Under the pieces are notes generated by a model, which saw nothing but the letters and a program-made list of their open reading frames with translations, had not been told where the DNA came from and searched no databases. This document shows, in pieces, positions 1 through 9,495 of a stretch of 64,000 bases of DNA (its first letter is position 1; every line of letters begins with the position of its first letter). The DNA comes from Tetracentron sinense (lineage: Eukaryota > Streptophyta > Magnoliopsida > Trochodendrales > Trochodendraceae), in the NCBI GenBank assembly GCA_015143295.1, contig CM026564.1, positions 15,364,416-15,428,415 of the forward strand, written 5' to 3'. The translations under genes and the position numbers were made by a program.

Positions 1-1069
1 TGTATTTCTTATGTGAGCACCTCCACAAATTTCTCTTGGACATTCTTACCCTTGCTTACCCAACGTTATTCCATTGACCCTAAACAGGAATTACATTGGA
101 ATTGCAAGTGACGTGAGATATCCATGTTGCAATGAATCCTAATGTATGAACATTAACCATTACGGATCCCACCACATGAACTTTTAAATTCGATTTATCC
201 TTCTAAATACATTATCCCTAATGGGCCTTCGAGATTGACATACTATCTAACCCATAGCCCATTGTAAATCATCCGGGTTTCCAAGACTTATGATTAAGCC
301 ATGAGAAACAATTTCTCATGAACAACATTTTGAGAAAAACCTGTTATAAGTATAATACCTTTTAATAAAAGTATATTTCAAAACTTATTTTGTTTTCAAA
401 ATCACCTGCGCAGGATTTGAACTTAATAAACTATTTTACCCGGAACTTGGATAATCTCTCAAATTAATGAGCATGGATTTCTTGTTTGAAATTCATCTTG
501 ACTCGAACAACTTTCTGATTATTCAACTGTCACTGTATTGTATTTTCTAAGTTAGAAAATACGTTGGTGGAATCAAAATAGTCAGATCATTCCTCAGTCA
601 TAGATGAACTAATCAGATCTAAGGATCATCGAAACTGTTCAATGTGAATGAGAGAGACCAACTATCTGATAGTATATTTATACAAGAGGTCTATCATTAA
701 ATGCAATCAATCAATGTACATTTCAACACCCATATGATGATGTGTAGTCTCCACTACAATAGTTCGAGATAGAACTACATCTCAACTATTGAGAACATCT
801 TAGCATTCTGGCAGCCATATAAGTGAAGTGTCCAGCTTCACCCACAGTTAGGAACCGGAAAGTTATATTTGCCTGTGATAAACTAATCACATAACTTTTC
901 TACAATATATCCTATGGACCTTTTTCGATATCTCATATTGTATAGATCATCTCATGATCATGGTCAATTACCCATAATGAATACACAATAGATTAAAAAG
1001 AAATCTTTATTAATCAAATTAATAAGAATCTAACAATCTGAATGACTTTTCTAAGCATCATGTCTAACA
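1..1069 (-). mobile_element. Ty1/copia LTR, cut by the window edge
   Basis: The whole stretch aligns by eye, with scattered substitutions and small indels, to the U3 side of the copia LTR at 27741-28825. On the minus strand it begins TGTTAGACATGATG at 1069, matching TGTTGGACATGATG at 28825. The copy at 28825 is followed by a polypurine tract. Here the LTR is followed directly by unrelated DNA (GCTAT at 1070). This is therefore the 5' LTR of a minus-strand element running left out of the window, or a solo LTR. The other target-site copy is outside the window, so the two cannot be told apart. Confidence 0.85.
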
Positions 1070-1653
1070 GCTATACACGATCATTTAGACAAGGTTACAA
1101 GCCTAAGATGGAAGACTTCCACATAAAGCTGACAAAGAGGAATAGCATGACGGGAAATCCAGAACCCTGACCCCACATCGCAGTGACCTTCCCAGGTGAA
1201 ACCTTTCAACCCACAGACTCAAAGGATTACACTGACACCCTTCGTTCACCAGAACCAATCCTTGCCAACATCCTGAACCCCCACCCTGTCCGATGTTGAA
1301 TCTTCAGGGATTCCAGATCTAAAGACGTTCGACATGGCCCAGTTGTTCGAAGAGCTGATTGTTGAAGATGCTACCAAAACAAAAGATGAAGCAGGAGAGC
1401 AGGTCTACACCATCTCCAACAATGTAGAAACATCATCCAGTCACTAACCACTAATCCGTTGGTGAACCGAGACTCTCATAATCAAAGTCACCCAAGACTG
1501 GGGTAAGTAAGCCGCATGAAAGGTTGGTCCGACCAAACAATGACCAAGCATCTTCCTCTCTCTATTCCCTCATTTCTCTTTTTAGAAACAGTCAATGTTG
1601 GTCGTTTTAGGCCTCTTTTTATGAGTCAATAATTTTGTAAGCTATAAAGTCTT
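1070..1653 (+). other. Unassigned DNA with a possible exon-intron remnant
   Basis: This spacer between two retroelements matches nothing else in the window. It is richer in C and G than the copia LTR beside it. On the plus strand an open stretch of about 50 codons (about 1290-1447, containing SGIPDLKTFDMAQLF) reads like eroded protein-coding sequence and ends in TAA. A donor-like GTAAGT lies at 1503 and a pyrimidine-rich acceptor-like stretch ends in TTTTTAG at 1585, which would define an 83-bp intron. I do not recognise the protein. It may be a captured gene fragment or part of an unidentified transposon. Confidence 0.3.
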
Positions 1654-2391
1654 TGTCACGACCCAAAACCCACCCTACGAGTTAGAGTGAATCTTGGACG
1701 ACTTATCATGACTTACATGACTTTCTTGACAAACCAACCTGCAAAATACCTGGAGCATATCCAATAAAGGACAATAATGTGAAGGCATAAACTACATAGC
1801 ATAGCGGAAGACTAACCAAACCAGTAAATATATACATACATGTAATCCAAGTTTTGTACAAAATGAAATCACAAAAGAAAGTGCGGACATGCCCGCCAAA
1901 ATACATGAATATACTCTCTCAAGCTCTCCCACAGTCACTCAAAATCTACCACCTAGTAGTACTCGTCTACATAAGGCTCTTCCGTAGGTTCCTCAACATA
2001 CTTCTCCTCCACCCATGGGCCAGGAGCACAGATGTCAAAAGGAGCAGCTGCTCCACTATCACCTGCCGACATGAGAAGTACGGCTGACCATGGAATACTC
2101 AGTGGGTACCAAATGCTAAACAACAGCCATAGCATAACAATGACGATACATAAAGCAGGAAATAATCCATATAATAGCAGGAAGGTAAAACAGTTTATAT
2201 TCATGCTTGCATCACATAAAATCCGATAAAACTCTTGAAATCATCGTGCACTTGACTTGACTTAAAATACTCTTTTCGTATTTGAAAACTTGTCATGTCT
2301 GTCTTGTTTGTCTGTCTTGTGTGTAGTGTCATGCGTGACGTGTCATGCTTGCTTGTTTAAAATTTAAACATGCTCATCTAACTTGTGAGAT

Positions 2392-2508
2392 GCACTTGCG
2401 TGGGAAGGGAGACCCCTCTTTCAATGACATGCACTTGAGAGGGAAGGGAGACCCTTCTTTTAATGATATGCACTTGTGAGTGAGGGAAGACCCCTCTTTC
2501 CAACTTGA
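2392..2508. repeat. 39-bp tandem repeat in the LTR of B
   Basis: Three degenerate copies start near 2392, 2431 and 2470. Each opens GCACTTG and contains GGGAAGGGAGACCC or a close variant. The same unit recurs about four times in the LTRs of D (18165-18305 and 25585-25725). Confidence 0.75.
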
Positions 2509-3383
2509 ATGGAGGGAAGTGTAAACTCCCTCCCATGCAATGCTTGTTCTTGTCAAAAGCGAGGCAAAACATATCGTAAGATATGTCCTAACTCTAACAT
2601 CCTTATTCTTCAAAAACACTAGTAAACCATGTCATGCATGTCGTGCTCATGGAATCATGTACATACTTTCACTTGGAATTTAATATGACAATTGGGATTT
2701 CAACAACATATAGTATAACATTTATTTCAACAAGTAATTATTCATGCTGTTGGAAAAAGGCAATTAAACACATTATCATAAACCCTAGCAATTTCATATA
2801 CTTTAAATCATACTTTCTTGGTTTATAATTCATTTTCTTCACCTAGGCATTTCATCAAACACGTGGTGTGTACATTATTGGTTACAACCTATACCATGCT
2901 TTTCTAGATGGGATTATGTTCACAACATATATGTGTATTCATTATTGGTACAATACCCTTCCCATTTCATTCATCACAACACATCCACATAGCATCCATC
3001 GCCAATCATCCTCCATTCATTCATCCCATAGCATTTATACACTTAGATAGTAGAGAAACATTATAAAAAGGAAGAAAAGAAAGAAGGATATGAACTGGTC
3101 CGTGCATGAGGTTGCTATCAAGCTTGGAGGATGTGTTCCTCACTTGCTTTGCCTTGGATTTGAAGAATCCAAGCCTTTGGAACGATCTTGGGTAGCCAAA
3201 CCCTTCATTTCTTCTCAAGTTTAAAACCCTAGGTCAGAAATCCCCTTTCTCTTCTCTCTCTTTCTCTTAATTTGATGCCTTAGGTTTTATGAACCCTCAA
3301 TGGCTCGGGCAAGCCTTAATAGGTAAGGGTGAAACACCTAAATGACGAAAAAGTCCTTAATGAAATTCTGCAAAACTCAATAT

Positions 3384-3605
3384 ACCGATCGATCGGTGAT
3401 CAGGACCGAGCGATCGGTTGCCTACCGAGCGACCGGTGTTCTTGATCGAGCGATCGGTCAAAAACACGCTCTCTGGAATTTTTCCCTATACAAACAGTCG
3501 ATAGCTACCAATCGATCGTTTGTGGACCGATCAATCGTTAATATGGACCGAGCGATCGGTTATGGACCGGTCGATCGCTCTCATGACCGAGCGACCGGTT
3601 CTCTG
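3384..3605. repeat. Cluster of CGATCG palindromes in the LTR of B
   Basis: About eight to ten copies of CCGATCGATCGG or variants such as CCGAGCGATCGG and CCGAGCGACCGG, spaced roughly 20-35 bp. They lie within 500 bp of the sense-strand start of the LTR, so probably in U3. Equivalent clusters are in every gypsy LTR of the window that keeps this end. Confidence 0.8.
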
Positions 3606-3863
3606 CAGGTTTTGACACTAAGTCCATTTTTCACCCATTCCTACACCTTGGACTTATCCTACTTCCCTTTTGACCTCTTCTAAACATGACTAGGACCCTT
3701 TCAATGCTTATAGGCATTATTGAATAATTTATTTAATTAATGGTAGTGTTCTTGAAACAATTTTCAAAGTTTCCATTTCTCATTTTATGAAAATGGAGAT
3801 TACAAAGGTATCATGCCTTGACACACATTCCAAGGCATATACAAAAAGTTCTAGGGTTCTACA

Positions 3864-3879
3864 TCCTTCCCCTTTATAA
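3864..3879 (-). other. Polypurine tract of element B
   Basis: On the minus strand the 16 bases before the 3' LTR are purine-rich (AAAGGGGAAGGA next to the LTR TG). This is the expected primer site for plus-strand DNA synthesis and fixes the element's orientation. Confidence 0.8.
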
Positions 3880-3956
3880 AAATTTCGTCCTCAAAATTTG
3901 GACGCTATTTGCATTACAAAACCAAAACAAAATTACAAGTCATATACAAAACTCAT

Positions 3957-5788
3957 TCAAATAACTCCGGATACTTCGCTTTGACTTCAACCTCGTGCTC
4001 CCATGTTGCTTCTTCCCGAGCATGATGTTGCCATTGCACAAGAACCAATGGGATAGTCTTGTTGCGAAGGACTTGATCTCTCCGATCCACTATTTGAACC
4101 GGCTTTTCCACCAAAGTGAGATCCTCTCAGATTTCCAACGGTTCCAAGTCTATCATTTGCGAAGGGTCCACAATGTACTTCCGAAGCATAGATACGTGGA
4201 AAACGTTGTGAACCGCGGCCATGTGAGGTGGAAGAACTACCCGGTAAGCAACTTCACCAACTCACGTGATAATCTCAAAGAGGCCGACATATCGAGGACT
4301 AAGCTTGCCTCTTTTTCCAAATCTCATAATCCCTTTGCTAGGAGACACCTTTACAAAGACTCGATCCCCCACCTGGAATTCTAAGTCCCTGCGGCGAGTG
4401 TCGGAGTAGCTTGTTTGCAATTTTTTCGATCAACTCAGGACCCAACACCTTTCTCTCTCCTACCTCATCCCAATAGAGAGGAGACCTACAGCTTCGGCCA
4501 TACAAGGCCTCAAATGGTGCTATTTGGATGCTCACCTAATAGCTATTATTATAGGCGAAGTCAACCACAGGCAAGTGCTCTTCCAGAACCTGGACATGAA
4601 TCTTGGATCCCGATCTGACACAATACTGACTGGTACCCTGTGCAACCAAACTATTTCTTTGATGTATAATGCCGCCAATTGATTCGAGTTGAAAGTGGTT
4701 CGGTAAGGTAAAAAATGCGCGGACTTTGTGAGTCTGTCAACTACAACCCATATAGCATCGGTGTTTCTTGCAGTGCATGACAAACCAATAATGAAGACCA
4801 TGGATATGTGCTCTCATTTCCACTCAGGAATAGGGAGAGACTGTAACAAACCCGCCGGTCTCAAGTGCTCTGCCTTCACCTGTTGGCACACTAAGCATCG
4901 TGCCACGTACTCTGTGATATCTCTCTTCATATTTCACCTCCAAAAATGCCCCTTGAGGTTTCGGTACATCTTCGTACCCCTAGGATGCACTGCATACTTC
5001 GAACGGTGGGCTTCATCCATAATCTCTCTCCGAAGATCCACATTGGCCGGAACACACAGTCTTCCCCTGAACATACTAGCACCTCAGCTAATGAGAGAGA
5101 AGTCCTCACTACCCTTGGCAAATTCCTTGTTCTGGAAAGCCAACAAGTCAGCATCCGTGGCCTGAAACTCTTTTATCAAATCTATAATGTATGGCTGAAC
5201 CGTGATATTTGCCAAGACCGAACTGCAGACGAAATCATTCACACTGATGTCCAGATTTTCTAAATCTTCCAACAACTTCCATTCTCGCACCAACATGTGG
5301 ACCAACAACCCCAGAGGTCTTCTACTCAAAGCGTCCGCCACCACATTTGCCTTGCCCGGGTGGTATTGGATGGTGCATTCGTAGTCTTTCAAATTTTTCA
5401 TCCAACGCTGTTGTCGCAAATTTAGTTCCTTTTGGGAAAAGAGGTACTTGAGGCTCTTATGGTCCATAAACACATAGAACTCTACCCCGTAAAGGTAGTG
5501 TCACCAAATCTTGAGTGCAAACACCACTGCGGCAAGCTCTAGGTTGTGTGTGGGGTAATTCCTTTCATGTTACTTCAATTGCCTCGATGCATAGGCAATG
5601 ACTTTCTTGTGCTGTATAAGGACACACCCAAGTCCAACGTGCGAGGCATCACTGTAAACTTCATACCCACCACGTCTGGATGGCACCGTAAGGACGGGGG
5701 CCATGGTAAGCCTCTTCTTTAGCTCCGTGAAGCTAATCTTGCACTTATCACTCCATATAAATTTGGCATTCTTCCTGGTCAGGTAAGT
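3957..5788 (-). pseudogene. pol: Element B pol, C-terminal part: RNase H end, integrase, chromodomain-like tail
   Basis: Read right to left this is the distal half of a Ty3/gypsy polyprotein, broken by frameshifts and stops. Segments recognised by comparison with D are: RNase H C-terminus with [14 protein letters not shown] and ADALSRR (5473-5084); integrase core with [16 protein letters not shown] and the second catalytic Asp in [10 protein letters not shown] (4801-4532); the region with FEALYGRSCRSPLYWDEVGE (4535-4338); and the chromodomain-like end (to about 3957). The protein once processed and integrated the element's cDNA. No frame covers more than one segment, so it cannot be functional. 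The right end is cut by insertion of element C at the TAAGC target site. Confidence 0.85.
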
Positions 5789-5793
5789 AAGCT
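5789..5793. repeat. Target-site duplication of element C (left copy, TAAGC)
   Basis: TAAGC lies directly before the C LTR at 5794 and is repeated at 16021-16025 directly after its far end. Removing 5794-16025 restores collinearity with the D pol sequence near 21735, which confirms that C inserted into B. Confidence 0.95.
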
Positions 5794-6325
5794 GTAACGC
5801 CCCAAAATACCCCCTAAGAGTTTAGGGGTACTTTAGGCGTGACTATACGTACCTACCAAACCATCCTTTCATGAACAAGATAATTAAAGTACTAAACAAT
5901 GATAATCAGAGCGCGGAAGCTAAACATAAATGCGGAAGCGTAAACTAACTTTTTCTTTTCTTCTAAGATTTCCAAAATAGTATTCCAAGTTAACATATAT
6001 ACAACATGTCTAAGTCTAAGGTAGACAGGCCCACCTATCAAAATGTCAAAATACATAAGCACCCTCTCGTACTCTCCCCTCAACAATAGTCGAGGTACGG
6101 CCACACGTCAATGTAGAGCCCCAGACCTTTTCACATTTAATGCATGACACTTTCGTTGCCATATTGCCTTTAAAGAGGTATAATTAATAAATAAGGAAGA
6201 AATTGGAAATTCCAAAATGTCAGAAATGTTCGTTTTCAAAGTACGAACCCAACGCAAGTTGAATCGTCAAAATCGGACAAACGAGTCAAAAGTTATGGCC
6301 AAAATAGTTTGGACCTGCAGACCAC

Positions 6326-6515
6326 CGATCGCTCGGTCCATGGAGCGATCGATCGGTCCAAAACCGATCGCTCGGAGGCTATCGACTGGTCAAGATTTTT
6401 GTATGGAGAAATTTTCCAGAGAGTGAAATTTTAACCGATCGCTTGGTTATGAAACCGATCGATCGGTAGGCAACCGATCGATCAGTCATTAACACCGATC
6501 GATCGGTACTCGCGT
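6326..6515. repeat. CGATCG palindrome cluster in the solo LTR
   Basis: Several CCGATCGATCGG, CCGATCGCTCGG and related palindromic units lie 210-400 bp after the sense-strand start of the LTR. They are homologous to the clusters at 3384, 10404, 15134, 19215 and 62243. Confidence 0.8.
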
Positions 6516-7393
6516 TTTTGCAGAAATTTCAGTAAGGGTATTATGGTCTTTTGGTCGGTTCACTCTTACCTTAAGAGTTTAACCCGAGCCTTTAGGGCTT
6601 CATTTCGACACTTAGAGAGATTGGGAGATAAGAAGAGAGGAGAGGGCGATTCCTAAACCTAGGGTTTCCATTTTGGAGAGAAATCAAGGGGTTTGTGAAC
6701 CCACACTCAACTCAAGCCCATTTTTCTTCAAGATCAAGGCACAAGCTCGTGAGGAGCATCTCCTCAAGCTAGGGCAGCAACTCACGGTCGTTTTTGGAAG
6801 GGGATTTCTTCCTCACTTGATCAAGGTCGGTACTTCTTGCTACCCTCCTAGTTATAGTTCCTCTTTTCCCTTTATTTCTCTTTATTTTCCTTTATTTACA
6901 CATGTGCTATGAGATGGATGGTTGTGAATGGTGAATGGAGATGGAATGGGCGATTGGATGTCAATGGTTGTGTTGTGATGATTAAAATGGGGAGGGCATT
7001 GTTCCAATAATGAACATACATGCATGATTTGAGTAAAACCCATCTAGAAAAACATGTTGTAGGATAAATCAATAATGAACACACCATGTTTGATGAAATG
7101 CCAAGATGAATGAAATGAATAATAAATAAAGAAATTGCATGCTTAAACATTCATGGAAATTGCTAGGGTTATGGTAGTGTGTTTTCGCGCTTTCCCTAAA
7201 TTGTTTAATATATTACTTGTATATAATGTGATGTGCAATGTATTGTGAATTCCCCAAAATGTCATATTTAATTTCCATTGCAAGTGTGTACTTACACGAG
7301 CACGGCATGAAACGATGTGATTTACCGATGTTTTCAAGGACGAGATGTAGAGGTGGGGCATTTTTTCAAGGACAAGATGATCATGCATTGCAT

Positions 7394-7520
7394 AGGGAAG
7401 TGTCTCCCATCCCATCGCATTACACGCATGGCATGGCATCGCATTACACGCATGGCATAGCATCGCATGACACGCATAGCATAGCATTTCATGACACTCA
7501 TGGCATGACATGACACGCAT
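7394..7520. repeat. Short tandem repeat of GCATGGCAT type
   Basis: Four to five imperfect copies of about 25 bp built from GCATCGCATTACACGCATG and variants. A 154-codon open frame on the opposite strand here is a by-product of the repeat, which reads as Met-Cys-His-Ala repeats. Confidence 0.75.
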
Positions 7521-7525
7521 GGATG

Positions 7526-7832
7526 CTAGTTGTGACGGACTATGAACGGCAACTAGGCATACCCATCTGCATATAGGGTACTGGTTGCGACGGACTATGA
7601 ACGGCAACTAGGCATATCATTCCGCATGGATGCTAGTTGCGACGGACTATGAACGGCAACTAGTCATACACATTCTGCATGGATGCTAGTTGCGACAGGC
7701 TATGAACGGCAACTAGGCATGTCATTCCGCATATAAGGTACTAGTTGCGACGGACTATGAACGGCAACTAGGCATATCATTCATCATATAGGATACTAGT
7801 TGCGATGGGCTATGAACGGCAACTAGGCATGT
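7526..7832. repeat. Six hairpin-forming 52-55 bp tandem repeats in the solo LTR
   Basis: Units start near 7526, 7581, 7633, 7686, 7741 and 7796. Each contains CTAGTTGC and, 15 nt later, its inverted copy GCAACTAG, giving an 8-bp stem. Loop and spacer vary slightly between units. The D and B LTRs do not have this repeat. Confidence 0.9.
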
Positions 7833-8102
7833 GAACATGTTTAAATTCCGAATAAGGAAGCATGATACAAGCATGACAAGCATGACATGGTAAATAAGTT
7901 CCCAATTACGCGAAGGGTATTTTAAGTCAAGTCAAGTGCATGGTGTTTTTCAAGGATTTTATCGGCTTTTCATGAACTGCAAGCATGATTATGAATTTCC
8001 TTATTTCTTTGTATGATATTAACTGTTCCTGATTCATATATATCTATATTGTTTCCTGGGTATGCATTGCTATCTCTTGCTATAACTGTTGGTTAGTAGT
8101 TA

Positions 8103-8134
8103 GTACCCGCTGAGTATTCCATGCTCAGCGGTAC
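8103..8134 (+). other. Conserved 32-nt LTR hairpin
   Basis: The left arm GTACC, a bulged C and GCTGAG pair with CTCAGC and GGTAC around the loop TATTCCATG. The same 32-nt structure is found at 2078-2109, 8679-8710, 13541-13572, 17795-17826 and 25215-25246, in LTRs of three subfamilies. It sits about 430 bp before the sense-strand end of the LTR, so it would be in R or U5 of the transcript. Function unknown. Confidence 0.75.
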
Positions 8135-8973
8135 TTCTTATGTCGGCAGGTTCTGAGGGAGCTGCTGCTCTATTTGATGTTTGTGCTCCTGGTCCATAGG
8201 TGGAGGAGGAGTACGTCGAGGAGCCTTTGGAGGAACCTCCCGTAGAGGGTTATCAGTAGGTGGTGTTAGATTCTGAGTGGATTAGCTGTGGGTGAGCATG
8301 AGTGATTATATCCATGTATTTTGGCGGGCATGTCCGCACTTTCTTTGTTTGATTTCTTTGTATTAAAACTTGGACCATGTGTATATACTTAGAGGTTTGT
8401 TAGACTTCCACTGTGTCTTATAGTTATGCCTCCGCTGTTATCCTCTATTGTATATGCTCTGTGGGTGTTTTGCAGGTGGTTTGTCAAGCAAGTCATGTAA
8501 GTCATGATTTAGTCGTCCACGATTCACTCTAACTCCTAGGGTGGGTTTTGGGTCACGACAGTCAAGGTCTCGGTCTGCCTGAGATTGCAGTGGGATAGAC
8601 GGCTCTCTCTCCTCGATATACTCTTCCTCGACCCAAGGCTCTGGGTCGAGGACTCCCTCAGTACCTGCCGACATGAAAGTACGGCTGAGCATGGAATACT
8701 CAGCGAGTACAAGCTTCTAGCTATCCATAACAATAATAAACACGCAAGGAGTAGTACAATACCAATCATCAATTCCAGGCGATAGTAAGATCATAGAATC
8801 AAAAAATATGAAACATGGAGCAATATTATCATCTTGATGTGCATGAATGCAAAAAGGCCAACAAAACTCATGCTTGAAAACCCCGTTTCCATGTCTCGGT
8901 ATGCATTGTAAAAATCATGTATGCGTGCATGCATGAATATCTTGTCATCATCTTGTAACCTTGCATCTTGTAA

Positions 8974-9495
8974 CTTGTGAGCCAGAGGCTAGCACCCGAA
9001 TCTCCCTGGGCTGCCAACCACCTTGATATGCAACGCACTTGTGAGCCAGAGGTTAGTACCCGAATGTCCCTGGGCTACCAACCTCCTTGATATGCAATGT
9101 TTTCTTGTGAGCCAGAGGCTAGCACCCGAATCCCCCTGGGCTGCCAACCTCCTTGATATGCAATGCACTTGTGAGCCAGAGGTTAGTACCCGAATGTCCC
9201 TGGGCTACCAACCTCCTTGATATACAATATTTTCTTGTGAGCCAGAGGCTAGCACCCGAATCCCCCCTGGGCTGCCAACCTCCTTGATATGCAATGCACT
9301 TGTGAGCCAGAGGTTAGTACCCGAATGTCCCTGGGCTACCAACCTCCTTGATATACAATATTTTCTTGTGAGCCAGAGGCTAGCACCCGAATCCCCCCTG
9401 GGCTGCCAACCTCCTTGATATGCAATGCACTTGTGAGTCAGAGGTTAGTACCCGAATGTCCCTGGGCTACCAACCTGCTTGATATGCAATATTTT
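8974..9495. repeat. 65-bp minisatellite, eight units, in the 3' LTR of C
   Basis: Units begin CTTGTGAG(C)CAGAGG and alternate between two types (spacing 64 and 66 bp), so the real period is a dimer of about 130 bp, four times. One type has GCTAGCACCCGAATC, the other GTTAGTACCCGAATG. The partner LTR (13835-14225) has three dimers. Confidence 0.9.

Larger units (their letters stand above)
1654..3863 (-). mobile_element. 3' LTR of element B
   Basis: A 2210-bp LTR. On the plus strand it opens TGTCACGACCC and closes TCTACA, so on the sense (minus) strand it runs TGTAGA...CGTGACA. The sense-strand start is directly preceded by a purine-rich tract (3864-3879), which marks it as the 3' LTR. It resembles the LTRs of D (17371-19612, 24791-26086) and the solo LTR (6112-8560). 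Inside are a 39-bp tandem repeat, a 32-nt hairpin (2078-2109, partly decayed) and a CGATCG palindrome cluster. Confidence 0.9.
6112..8560 (+). mobile_element. Solo LTR of a B/D-type gypsy element, TSD GTCAA
   Basis: It begins TGTAGAGCCCC and ends GTCACGACA, with identical 5-bp flanks GTCAA at 6107-6111 and 8561-8565. It interrupts the 3' LTR of C, and the flanking sequences rejoin collinearly with 13425 onward in the intact LTR of C. No internal region or second LTR is present, so the element body was lost by LTR-LTR recombination. Its first ~800 bp is very close to the LTR of D (inverted), but its central part carries its own repeats (7394-7832). Confidence 0.95.

Noticed and set aside
3342-3683. 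113-codon open frame with DRSIV/DRAIG repeats
   Set aside because: It is the translation of the CGATCG palindrome cluster of the LTR. Similar frames appear on both strands at 6217, 19092 and 62148 for the same reason.
7143-7607. 154-codon open frame on the minus strand with MSCHECHEML-type repeats
   Set aside because: It translates the GCATGGCAT tandem repeat inside the solo LTR. No domain and no conservation in the sister LTRs.
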